From the NCBI GenBank assembly GCA_934338765.1, contig CAKRHL010000085.1, forward strand, positions 1 to 8,314: a stretch of DNA of 8,314 nucleotides. Reading direction: 5' to 3'. Position numbers and translations under genes: made by a program. The notes beneath the pieces are model-generated. The model saw nothing but the letters and a program-made list of their open reading frames with translations. It had not been told where the DNA came from and searched no databases. Origin of the DNA: an uncultured Lachnospiraceae bacterium. Lineage in GTDB: Bacteria > Bacillota > Clostridia > Lachnospirales > Lachnospiraceae. This document shows positions 1-6,418 of the stretch, in pieces (the first letter of the stretch is position 1; each line of letters opens with the position of its first letter).

Positions 1-1320
1 GGACAGAGAATGGGTCACACCACTGCCGTCTCCGATCACGTAAAGTCCCTTGTGACAGCTTTCCAGATTGTGATCCAGCGCAACCTCCATGTTATAGAAC
101 TTCACCTCCACACCATAAAGCAGTGTGTCGTCATTGGCAGTACCCGGAGCCACCTTATCCAGTGCATAGATCATCTCGATGATCCCGTCCATGATACGTT
201 TTGGAAGTACCAGACTTAAATCTCCCGGTGTTGCTGACAATGTTGGTGTGACAAGATTCTCATGAATACGCTTCTCCGTGCTTCGTCTTCCACGCACCAG
301 ATCCCCAAAACGCTGCACGATCACGCCGCCTCCCAGCATATTGGAAAGCCTTGCGATACTTTCGCCGTATCCGTTGCTGTCCTTAAAGGGCTCGGAGAAA
401 TGCTTTGCCACCAGCAGGGCAAAGTTGGTGTTCTCCGTTTTCTTTTCGTCCCCTTCATAGCTGTGGCCGTTCACCGTAATGATGCCGTTGGTATTTTCAT
501 TCACCACAATGCCGTTTGGATTCATACAGAAGGTGCGGACACGATCCTCAAACTTCTCGGTGCGGTAGACGATCTTGCTCTCATACAGCTCATCCGTCAG
601 ATGGGAAAAGATAACCGCCGGCAGCTCCACGCGTACACCAATGTCCACACGGTTGGAGCTGGTTGGGATCTCAAGCTCTCTGCAGACCTTTTCCATCCAT
701 TTGCTGCCGCTTCGGCCTACCGACACAATACATTTATCACACTCGTAGGTTTCACTGTTTTCACAGACAACACGGTAGCCACCACCTATGATCTCAATGG
801 TTTCCACCGGCGTGTCAAAGTAAAACTCCACATGATCCTTCATCCGGTCGTAGAGATTCCCCAGCACAATATAGTTAATATCTGTGCCCAGATGACGTAC
901 CGATGCATCGAGCAGATTCAGCTTATTCTGCAGACAGAGCTTTTTGAACTTCGTTCCTGCCGTGGAGTAAAGCTGCGTTCCCTCACCGCCGTTTGCCATG
1001 TTGATCTCATCCACATATTTCATCAGCTCCACTGCCTTCTCTTTACCGATATATTCAAACAGGGTGCCTCCAAAATCATTGGTTATATTATATTTTCCGT
1101 CGGAAAATGCACCGGCTCCGCCAAAACCACACATGATTGAGCAGCGTTTGCAGCCGATACAGCTTTTGATCTTTTTGCCGTCGATCGGACATTTTCTCTT
1201 TTCCAGAGGATATCCTTCCTCAAATACTGCTATTCTACAGTCCGGCTTCTTTTTCATCAGCTCATATGCCGCAAAAATGCCTCCCGGACCTGCCCCAATA
1301 ATTATTACATCATATCTCAT
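1..1320 (-). CDS. NAD(P)/FAD-dependent dehydrogenase, C-terminus cut by window edge
   Basis: An open frame runs from an ATG at 1318-1320 through 440 codons to the window edge with no stop. The N-terminus (MRYDVIIIGAGPGG) is a Rossmann dinucleotide-binding site, G9-x-G11-x-x-G14, for FAD. A cysteine cluster follows (C44, C54, C57, C60, C64) and runs into GFGGAGAFSDGK, a signature I associate with the COG2509 'NAD(FAD)-utilizing dehydrogenase' family. The last visible residues, GDGSGVTHSLS (430-440), are the C-terminal FAD-contacting motif, so probably only some 15-25 residues are missing. The start is supported by AGAGGAAG seven bases upstream. The protein looks cytosolic, without signal peptide or membrane segments. 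Its substrate is unknown; the cysteines could be redox-active or bind a cluster or metal, which is inference. It has its own promoter and is separated from the ABC operon by a terminator. Confidence 0.9.
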   Translation of the reverse strand, partial: MRYDVIIIGAGPGGIFAAYELMKKKPDCRIAVFEEGYPLEKRKCPIDGKKIKSCIGCKRCSIMCGFGGAGAFSDGKYNITNDFGGTLFEYIGKEKAVELMKYVDEINMANGGEGTQLYSTAGTKFKKLCLQNKLNLLDASVRHLGTDINYIVLGNLYDRMKDHVEFYFDTPVETIEIIGGGYRVVCENSETYECDKCIVSVGRSGSKWMEKVCRELEIPTSSNRVDIGVRVELPAVIFSHLTDELYESKIVYRTEKFEDRVRTFCMNPNGIVVNENTNGIITVNGHSYEGDEKKTENTNFALLVAKHFSEPFKDSNGYGESIARLSNMLGGGVIVQRFGDLVRGRRSTEKRIHENLVTPTLSATPGDLSLVLPKRIMDGIIEMIYALDKVAPGTANDDTLLYGVEVKFYNMEVALDHNLESCHKGLYVIGDGSGVTHSLS

Positions 1321-1327
1321 ATGCCCA

Positions 1328-1335
1328 CTTCCTCT
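1328..1335 (-). promoter_or_regulatory. Ribosome binding site of the FAD dehydrogenase
   Basis: AGAGGAAG on the minus strand lies seven bases before the ATG at 1320. It supports this start over downstream methionines. Confidence 0.7.
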
Positions 1336-1358
1336 CCAAAGGTAATCAATCACGCCTT

Positions 1359-1364
1359 ATTATA
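1359..1364 (-). promoter_or_regulatory. Probable -10 box for the FAD dehydrogenase
   Basis: A consensus TATAAT preceded by GTG lies about 38 bases before the start codon on the minus strand. No good -35 hexamer is seen 16-18 bases upstream, so the promoter is only moderately supported. Confidence 0.5.
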
Positions 1365-1413
1365 CACTATTTTGAATGTTTGGAACATAGAGAAATATAA
1401 AGTTATTGCAAAC

Positions 1414-1453
1414 AATAAAACAGGACTGCCTGTGAAGACAATCCCGTTTTATT
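1414..1453 (-). terminator. Hairpin terminator after the ABC transporter operon
   Basis: Two 15-base arms (1414-1428 and 1439-1453) flank a 10-base loop. Two arm positions form G-U pairs only in the minus-strand RNA, whereas plus-strand RNA would have A-C mismatches. That orients it as a terminator for the gene ending at 1479. The arm ends in UUUUAUU but no long U-run follows, so strength is uncertain. Confidence 0.6.
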
Positions 1454-1478
1454 ACTATAATAATAAGATATTTCACCT

Positions 1479-3215
1479 TTAGTATTTCCACTGCTCCGTT
1501 TGAAGCTGCAGCTCCACCATATGACGGTAAATTCCATCTGCTTCTTTTAATTCTTCCGGTGCGCCGCTTTCTGCCACAACACCTTCCTTGAGGACAACGA
1601 TCTTGTCTACGCCATCCACTGTTCTCATACGGTGTGCTATGACCAGCACGGTTTTGTTTTTGATAAGCTTGGAGATAGCTTCCTGAATGAGAGATTCGTT
1701 GTCCACATCCAGAGAAGCGGTTGCCTCATCCATGAGAATTATCGGTGCATCCTTCAAAAATGCCCTGGCAATGGAGATACGCTGACGTTCTCCTCCGGAA
1801 AGTTCGGAACCGTTCTCTCCGATCGTACTGTCCCATTTTTCGGGCAGCTTTTCAATAAATTCATCACAGTGTGCCAGCTTTGCCGCTGCCATAACTTCCT
1901 CGTCTGTGGCATCCTTCTTACCGATCCGTATATTTTCCATGACAGTATTATTAAACAGCGTGACATCCTGAAATACAATGGAATACAGAGATAGTAATGT
2001 CTCCGGATCGATCTCTGATACATTCATACCACCTACAGTGATCGTTCCCCGGTCTGCGTCCCAGAATCTTGCCGCCAGTCTGGATACCGTGGTCTTGCCG
2101 CCGCCGGAAGGTCCGATCAGTGCCGTTACCTCTCCCTGTTTCGCCGTGAAGCTCACATCCCGGAGCACTTGTTCTCCGTCCTCATAGGAAAAACCCACAT
2201 GGTCAAAGCAGATATCATAACCCTGATAGTCCATATCCTCTCTGCCTTCCTGCTCCTTATGGCTTAAGATCTCATCCATTCTCTTGCACCGGGTATCGGT
2301 TGCGATCACAGCAGACAGATTCTGGAGAGCTACCTGAAACGGGTCATACATTCTGGAGACCACCAGCAGATACATAAAGAAGGTCAGCGCACTGATCTCA
2401 CCTCCGGAGAATAAAATGCCTCCCGTCAATGCAACCACACCGATCCCAAACTTCAATATCATCTGCGCCGAGCATACAAAAACGGCATTGACAAACTCAG
2501 AGGATACGCTGTGGCTTTCCACTTCCTTGATCTTCCGGTTGAGTCCTGCCATATATGTCTCTGTGGCATTGTAGGATTTCAGATCCCGAAGGGTTTCCAG
2601 TCCCTCCTGAATCCCATCCATACAGTTGATCTTGTACTTCGTCGCCTTCTCATCTAACCGCAGGGTAATGGGACGTGCCGCAAATACTACCAAAAAGGCA
2701 ACCGGAAGCACCCACACAGCTGCCAGCGTCATCCGCAGATCAAAGAAAAACAGGCTGATCACGACGATCGTTGTGGAGATCATGGCTCCGATCAGCTCCG
2801 GTATAAAATGGGAGCTTGCCGTTTCCAGCCATGCACAGTCTCCCATAATCGTGTTGGTGAGATCCGCCAGATCCTTTTTGCCAAAGAAGGATAACGGCAG
2901 CTTTCGAAGCTTTTCTGCCAGCGTACGTCGGCGCACTCCACTTTCTACATATGTAGATAAAAATGTGGCATTATACTGAAAATACGACGTCAGTATTATC
3001 AGCAGAAGTGCTGCCACAGTTCCTCCAATATAAAGAGGCATCCTGTCTCTTCCAATGGTTCCCTCCAATATATCCGATGCCAGCAAATACAGGATTCCCA
3101 CCGGAAACATCAGCACAATATCCGATATGGTAACAGCAATGATCGCCCTGACCATATCTCTTGCTCCCTGATCCGAAAGGGCATATTTATGTTTTATCTT
3201 TTCTAACAAACTCAT
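1479..3215 (-). CDS. ABC transporter ATP-binding/permease protein, second half of a heterodimer
   Basis: A 578-residue half-transporter of exporter fold. An N-terminal membrane domain (about residues 20-310, several hydrophobic segments) precedes a nucleotide-binding domain with Walker A GPSGGGKTT (368-376), Q-loop Q416, signature LSGGE (472-476), Walker B IILMDE (492-497, catalytic E497) and switch H528. All catalytic residues are present. I chose the ATG at 3213-3215, not the in-frame one at 3263, because it overlaps the upstream stop as ATGA and leaves a normal N-terminus (MSLLEKIKHKYALSDQG). It is therefore translationally coupled to the partner gene at 3212-4999 and should form a membrane heterodimer with it. 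The fold is called exporter-like, but some paired members (YbtPQ, IrtAB) import siderophores. The substrate cannot be read from the sequence. Confidence 0.93.
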   Translation of the reverse strand: MSLLEKIKHKYALSDQGARDMVRAIIAVTISDIVLMFPVGILYLLASDILEGTIGRDRMPLYIGGTVAALLLIILTSYFQYNATFLSTYVESGVRRRTLAEKLRKLPLSFFGKKDLADLTNTIMGDCAWLETASSHFIPELIGAMISTTIVVISLFFFDLRMTLAAVWVLPVAFLVVFAARPITLRLDEKATKYKINCMDGIQEGLETLRDLKSYNATETYMAGLNRKIKEVESHSVSSEFVNAVFVCSAQMILKFGIGVVALTGGILFSGGEISALTFFMYLLVVSRMYDPFQVALQNLSAVIATDTRCKRMDEILSHKEQEGREDMDYQGYDICFDHVGFSYEDGEQVLRDVSFTAKQGEVTALIGPSGGGKTTVSRLAARFWDADRGTITVGGMNVSEIDPETLLSLYSIVFQDVTLFNNTVMENIRIGKKDATDEEVMAAAKLAHCDEFIEKLPEKWDSTIGENGSELSGGERQRISIARAFLKDAPIILMDEATASLDVDNESLIQEAISKLIKNKTVLVIAHRMRTVDGVDKIVVLKEGVVAESGAPEELKEADGIYRHMVELQLQTEQWKY

Positions 3216-4999
3216 GATGCAGCACCTACCTTCCAGTTGACTGATTTGTTGTATTCCTCCCACATGTGGGCGTAAACTCCCGACTGAGCTGTCAGCTCCT
3301 TATGGCTGCCGCTCTCTGCCACCGTTCCATCCTTTAATACGTAGATCCGGTCCGCATTGGTTACGGTGGACAGCCGGTGAGCGATCATGATCACCGTTTT
3401 GTCTTTGGAAAGCTTTTCAAAGGCAGCCTGCACCCGCTGTTCATTGTCCGGATCGGCAAACGCCGTGGCTTCATCCAGGATCAGAACCGGTGCATTCTTC
3501 AGAAATGCTCTGGCAATGGAAAGTCTCTGTGCCTCTCCCCCGGACACATAAGTACCCTCGGCACCGATCATGGTATTGACTCCATCCGGAAGCTTTTCAA
3601 TGATATCCATGCACTGTGCTTCCTCCAACGCCTTCATGACCTCTGCATCCGTGGCATCCGGCCTGCCGATCCGGACATTCTCAAGGATCGACATTTTCAA
3701 CAGCTTACTGTCCTGAAATACATAGGATATCTGATTCATCAATTCACTGCTTGTAATATCCCGGACATCCACACCGCCAAGCTTTATACTGCCTTCCTTC
3801 ACATCCCAGAACCTTGCGATCAGAGACGCCAGCGTTGTCTTGCCGCCACCGGACGGTCCCACAAATGCCACATGCTCTCCCGCCTTGATCTGAAGCGTAA
3901 CACCGTCCACTGCATTTTTCTCTGTGTCCTCATAGGCAAAGGAAACATTCTCCATAGATAAAGAACTGTCTTTTGGCAGCTCACCCTGCTGCGGTTCCGG
4001 CAAAGGCTTCCGGTTCATCAGACTGTCCATGCGCATCAGAGCATCCTTCACCTGCAGCTGTGCCTCTCCGGCATAGGCAAGCTTCATTAAGGTTGTGGTT
4101 AAGATCGGCGTGATAATAATATAGAAAAACAGATTCAAACCAAGCTTTCCGGAAATTCCATGGCCACCCAGCAGGTATGCTGCCGCAATGATAAAAGCAA
4201 AGGTGGAATTGACCGCTGTAGTAAAAGCAGCCATTGGCTTTCGCATTCTTTTGGTATAATCCAGCGTCCATTTTTCGTATTTATCAATAGAATCCTTAAA
4301 TCTCTTAAAGGAAAATACGGTCTGACCAAAAGTCTTGACCACCGGAATGCCCCGGACATACTCCACTGCCTCAGCAGACATAGTTTCCAGAGAGTTCTGG
4401 TACTCCTTCATACTTTTTTCCATGTCCTTGCCCATCATACTCCCCATAAACAGAAAACCGAGCACTGCCGGGATCAGACAGATCAGTCCCAAACGCCAGT
4501 CAAACACCAGAAGCAGAGCGATCAAGCCCACCGGGGTTGCCACAGATACCGCTTTATCCGGCAGGTTATGTGCCAGATATGTCTCCGTTGCCGCACTGGA
4601 ATCTATCACGATCTTGCGGATCTTTCCGCTGCCTTCGCTCTCAATAAAGCCCATCGGCAGCTTCATGATATGCTCCATCATGATGGTTCTCATGGACGCC
4701 TGCACCCGGAATGCTGCCATATGAGAACACATCAACCCTGCAATATACAAAAGCATCCCTAATAACGCATAGCCTACAGCGTGCCATCCATAGGAATCAA
4801 TCCCCTGTACCCGGGCAAAGTTTAGCTTTACCCGGATCACCTCCTGCATGATCCGCCAGATATAATAAAACGGCACCAGTGCAACAAGAGCACTGACCGC
4901 TGCCAAAACTGCCGACAGGATACTCAGATACTTGTAGTTTCCTGCAAAATTAAAGAGCTGTTTCAACAGACTTTCTTCTTTTTTCTTTTTCTCTTCCAT
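3212..4999 (-). CDS. ABC transporter ATP-binding/permease protein, first half of a heterodimer
   Basis: A 595-residue half-transporter. A lysine-rich N-terminus (MEEKKKKEE) is followed by a membrane domain (about 20-310) and a nucleotide-binding domain with Walker A GPSGGGKTT (381-389), Q-loop Q429, signature VSGGE (485-489), Walker B VLILDE (505-510, catalytic E510) and switch H541. The D-loop region reads DEATAFADPDNE instead of the common SALD form. From memory, FADP-type D-loops occur in the COG1132 branch that includes siderophore-linked pairs (YbtPQ/IrtAB-like), so an iron-chelate substrate is a weak inference. A strong ribosome site (AAGGGAGGA) lies seven bases before the ATG. The gene is first in the operon, behind a sigma-A promoter with a palindromic operator, and its stop overlaps the next start. 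Other possible substrates are drugs, peptides or lipids. Confidence 0.93.
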   Translation of the reverse strand: MEEKKKKEESLLKQLFNFAGNYKYLSILSAVLAAVSALVALVPFYYIWRIMQEVIRVKLNFARVQGIDSYGWHAVGYALLGMLLYIAGLMCSHMAAFRVQASMRTIMMEHIMKLPMGFIESEGSGKIRKIVIDSSAATETYLAHNLPDKAVSVATPVGLIALLLVFDWRLGLICLIPAVLGFLFMGSMMGKDMEKSMKEYQNSLETMSAEAVEYVRGIPVVKTFGQTVFSFKRFKDSIDKYEKWTLDYTKRMRKPMAAFTTAVNSTFAFIIAAAYLLGGHGISGKLGLNLFFYIIITPILTTTLMKLAYAGEAQLQVKDALMRMDSLMNRKPLPEPQQGELPKDSSLSMENVSFAYEDTEKNAVDGVTLQIKAGEHVAFVGPSGGGKTTLASLIARFWDVKEGSIKLGGVDVRDITSSELMNQISYVFQDSKLLKMSILENVRIGRPDATDAEVMKALEEAQCMDIIEKLPDGVNTMIGAEGTYVSGGEAQRLSIARAFLKNAPVLILDEATAFADPDNEQRVQAAFEKLSKDKTVIMIAHRLSTVTNADRIYVLKDGTVAESGSHKELTAQSGVYAHMWEEYNKSVNWKVGAAS

Positions 5000-5006
5000 T
5001 ATGCTA

Positions 5007-5015
5007 TCCTCCCTT
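5007..5015 (-). promoter_or_regulatory. Strong ribosome binding site of the first ABC gene
   Basis: AAGGGAGGA on the minus strand, ending seven bases before the ATG at 4999. It is close to the ideal anti-16S complement and fixes this start. Confidence 0.85.
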
Positions 5016-5036
5016 TTTTCATTTCCAAAAGTCTAT

Positions 5037-5052
5037 GTTAGTTTGAACTAAC
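5037..5052. promoter_or_regulatory. Palindromic operator in the ABC operon leader
   Basis: Perfect palindrome GTTAGTT-TG-AACTAAC with 7-bp arms, flanked by further near-symmetry (CTATG on the left, CATAG on the right with one extra base). It lies about +9 to +25 relative to the predicted start of the minus-strand operon, a position where a bound protein would block transcription. No regulator gene is adjacent, so the protein acts from elsewhere. The GTTAG/CTAAC halves faintly resemble DtxR/IdeR iron-regulator sites; TetR or MarR family proteins are equally possible. Confidence 0.6.
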
Positions 5053-5067
5053 CATAGTTTCAATAAC

Positions 5068-5095
5068 ATAATAGCATACCGGCTCCTTTTAGCAA
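5068..5095 (-). promoter_or_regulatory. Sigma-A promoter of the ABC transporter operon
   Basis: On the minus strand: -35 TTGCTA (5090-5095), 16-base spacer, -10 TATTAT (5068-5073) preceded by TGC, an extended -10. The predicted start near 5061 gives a leader of about 60 bases containing the palindromic operator and the ribosome site. Confidence 0.7.
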
Positions 5096-5150
5096 TGAAA
5101 TAAATAATAATCTTTATCAAATATGTAAAAAAGGGCAAAACCACCTTAAA

Positions 5151-5191
5151 AAGGGATGTTTTTGAAACGTAATATTTCAAAAACATCCCTT
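5151..5191 (-). terminator. Perfect 17-bp hairpin terminator
   Basis: Arms 5151-5167 and 5175-5191 are perfectly complementary around a 7-base loop (CGTAATA). In minus-strand RNA the GGG/CCC-based stem is followed by UUUUU, giving an intrinsic terminator for the unit that starts at thrH or at the small gene at 5605. In plus-strand RNA no U-run follows. It separates that unit from the ABC operon promoter, which starts about 55 bases further on. Confidence 0.8.
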
Positions 5192-5210
5192 GAGGGTGAA
5201 TATCAGTTAT

Positions 5211-5349
5211 TCATTTTTCACCATAAAATCCTGTATCAGCCGTTTGCTGCCACCGTATGTACATTTCTTTGTAATGAAGCTTAATAAACTTTCTTATCTT
5301 TCGAATTTCTCGTATCCGCGATACCTTCCAAATCAAACGGCATAATCAA
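5211..5349 (-). pseudogene. Probable frameshifted small gene
   Basis: A perfect ribosome site AAGGAGGT (5355-5362) lies inside the end of the preceding gene. It is spaced 6 bases from a TTG (5347-5349) and 12 from an ATG (5341-5343) in the same frame. That frame encodes only MPFDLEGIADTRNSKDKKVY and stops at 5281. An adjacent frame stays open to TGA at 5211-5213 and reads like a real C-terminus (KFIKLHYKEMYIRWQQTADT, then GFYGEK). One indel between about 5285 and 5325 would join the two into a protein of roughly 45 residues. I infer a decayed or sequencing-shifted gene co-translated with its neighbour. I do not recognise the family with certainty; the ending faintly recalls small DUF4160-like proteins. 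It could instead be a genuine 20-residue peptide gene. Confidence 0.45.
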
Positions 5350-5605
5350 TTCGAACCTCCTTGATTGGCTTCAAAAACTCATCTGCATCATAATACAAAT
5401 CATCTAATATTGGAATCAATTCAATATATTCCTCTACTTCTCCCAATCCATTGTACTTTGCCATAACAACCAAATATCCAGCATCCCATTCTACAATTTT
5501 TGTGTATTTTTCCAGGCGTTTTGATGTAACAAACTTTATTTTTTTATTATTAAATTCAAAAATGGTATATTCGCCATCATTTGTGAGAATTGCATAGTCT
5601 CTCAT
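5333..5605 (-). CDS. Small protein of unknown function (90 residues)
   Basis: An uncharacterised acidic, cytosolic-looking protein with no signal peptide or membrane segment. It begins MRDYAILTNDGEYTIFEFNN and its C-terminal half contains ELIPILDDLYYDADEFLKPI. The alternation of short hydrophobic strands in the first half followed by an acidic helix-like end suggests a small alpha/beta domain; this is inference. AGGTGA lies six bases before the ATG. The gene begins 33 bases after the thrH stop with no terminator between, so read-through from thrH is likely. It is visibly more AT-rich than its neighbours, which suggests later acquisition. Directly after it, and sharing its end, is an apparent frameshifted small gene, so the two may have formed a small co-translated pair (for example antitoxin/toxin-like). 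No function is claimed. Confidence 0.75.
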   Translation of the reverse strand: MRDYAILTNDGEYTIFEFNNKKIKFVTSKRLEKYTKIVEWDAGYLVVMAKYNGLGEVEEYIELIPILDDLYYDADEFLKPIKEVRIDYAV

Positions 5606-5638
5606 CGTCTGTCACCTGCCTTTGCTTTGGATATAAAA

Positions 5639-6241
5639 CTATCCCAGCACCTTCTTGATCGCTGCCAGAAGCTCGTCATATGTCTCATATGCCGGCAACT
5701 CCGGATGATCCGCCTTGATCTGATCGGTGCTCTTGAATAAGAAGCCTGCCTTACTAGCCTCGATCATACCTAGATCGTTGTGGCTGTCACCGCTGGCAAT
5801 AGTATCATAACCAATAGACTGCAGAGCTTTTACTGTGGTGTACTTTGACTTCTCACAACGCATTTTAAAGCCTGTAATCTCGCCATCCGGTGCAACCTCC
5901 AATGAATTACAGAAAATTGTTGGCCAGCCCAGCTTCTTCATCAGAGGGCTTGCAAACTGTGTAAATGTATCACTGATAATGATTACCTGTGTAATGGAAC
6001 GAAGCTCATCCAAAAACTCCTTTGCTCCCGGAATTGGATCGATCGTAGCGATCGTGTCCTGAATCTCCTTAAGTCCCAGACCATGCTCCTTGAGAATACC
6101 CAGACGCCATGTCATAAGCTTATCATAATCCGGCTCATCTCTTGTGGTTCTCTTTAACTCAGGAATCCCACTTGCCTCTGCAAATGCGATCCAGATCTCC
6201 GGTACAAGTACTCCCTCTAAATCTAAACATACAATATCCAT
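5639..6241 (-). CDS. thrH: Bifunctional phosphoserine phosphatase/homoserine phosphotransferase ThrH
   Basis: A 200-residue cytosolic HAD-superfamily enzyme. In the ThrH family it removes phosphate from phosphoserine (last step of serine synthesis) and can pass phosphate to homoserine, the precursor of threonine. The N-terminus MDIVCLDLEGVLVPEIWIAF matches Pseudomonas ThrH as I remember it. HAD motifs are complete: motif I D7-x-E9 (nucleophile D7), motif II S90-D91-T92, basic residue K131 or K133, and motif IV GDSHND (151-156). The family is about 205 residues, so it is full length. I chose the ATG at 6239-6241 because GAGG sits six bases upstream; the longer frame to 6280 adds 13 residues with no ribosome site and no homology. 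The gene follows the deacylase but has its own leader and promoters. E9 in place of the more usual Asp is normal for ThrH. Confidence 0.93.
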   Translation of the reverse strand: MDIVCLDLEGVLVPEIWIAFAEASGIPELKRTTRDEPDYDKLMTWRLGILKEHGLGLKEIQDTIATIDPIPGAKEFLDELRSITQVIIISDTFTQFASPLMKKLGWPTIFCNSLEVAPDGEITGFKMRCEKSKYTTVKALQSIGYDTIASGDSHNDLGMIEASKAGFLFKSTDQIKADHPELPAYETYDELLAAIKKVLG

Positions 6242-6247
6242 TTTCAT

Positions 6248-6251
6248 CCTC
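6248..6251 (-). promoter_or_regulatory. Ribosome binding site that sets the thrH start
   Basis: GAGG, six bases before the ATG at 6241. It lies within an ATG-AGG-ATG-AAA-ATG run where three in-frame methionines compete; spacing and homology favour the last. Confidence 0.6.
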
Positions 6252-6257
6252 ATTTCT

Positions 6258-6314
6258 GCACACGTTCCTGGTATTTTCACAGAGATTGTCTGTGTGCCGG
6301 ACGTATATCTCTGT
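6258..6314 (-). promoter_or_regulatory. thrH leader with mutually exclusive stems
   Basis: Three overlapping complementarities are visible: 6279-6286 with 6307-6314 (8 bp, ACAGAGAT/ATCTCTGT), 6278-6283 with 6289-6294 (6 bp, 5-base loop), and 6258-6263 with 6292-6297 (6 bp, GCACAC/GTGTGC). They cannot all form together. The last one ends seven bases upstream of the ribosome site. This could be an attenuator or ligand-responsive leader, but no known riboswitch or T-box motif is present. Confidence 0.35.
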
Positions 6315-6322
6315 TTCTTTAA

Positions 6323-6331
6323 ATTTTATCA
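6323..6331 (-). promoter_or_regulatory. Second thrH promoter candidate (extended -10)
   Basis: TGATAAAAT on the minus strand (TGn plus TAAAAT at 6323-6328) within GCGAATTTGTGATAAAAT, which closely repeats the upstream promoter sequence GCAAATTTGTGATATAAT 67 bases earlier. No proper -35 is present, so it may be a weak promoter or the relic of a duplication. Confidence 0.4.
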
Positions 6332-6348
6332 CAAATTCGCAAAGCTTC

Positions 6349-6380
6349 GGCAAAAGGTTCGAAAAAGCTTCACTTTTGCC
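6349..6380 (-). other. 8-bp inverted repeat at the 5' end of the thrH transcript
   Basis: GGCAAAAG (6349-6356) and CTTTTGCC (6373-6380) are perfect complements around a 16-base spacer that contains a further GAA/TTC pairing. It begins about three bases after the predicted start of the upstream thrH promoter. No U-run follows on either strand, so it is not a normal terminator; a 5' stabilising hairpin or protein-binding palindrome fits better. Confidence 0.4.
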
Positions 6381-6389
6381 TTCGCGCAT

Positions 6390-6418
6390 ATTATATCACA
6401 AATTTGCGGCTTTTCCAA
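6390..6418 (-). promoter_or_regulatory. thrH promoter embedded in the end of the deacylase gene
   Basis: -35 TTGGAA (6413-6418), 17-base spacer, consensus -10 TATAAT (6390-6395) with an upstream TGA giving an extended -10. The TGA is also the stop codon of the preceding gene (6396-6398). The transcript would start near 6383, about 140 bases before thrH. Confidence 0.7.

Noticed and set aside
262..1140. A 292-codon plus-strand open frame
   Set aside because: It lies antisense to the FAD dehydrogenase, whose minus-strand frame is continuous and carries clear family motifs. The plus frame has no ribosome site and no recognisable domain.
3213..3263. Longer N-terminus for the second ABC gene starting at 3263
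   Set aside because: It would overlap the upstream gene by about 50 bases and adds residues unlike the family. The ATG at 3215 gives a standard ATGA overlap.
3377..4762. Long plus-strand open frames opposite the first ABC gene (3377-3961, 4160-4762)
   Set aside because: They mirror conserved ABC coding sequence and have His/Cys-rich, unstructured translations typical of shadow frames.
6242..6280. Longer ThrH start at 6280
   Set aside because: The extra 13 residues lack a ribosome site and are not part of the family, whose proteins begin at the MDIVCLDLEG equivalent.
6250..6395. T-box or known riboswitch upstream of thrH
   Set aside because: No AGGGUGGNACCGCG T-box sequence and no terminator with a U-run is present; I could not match any known riboswitch core.
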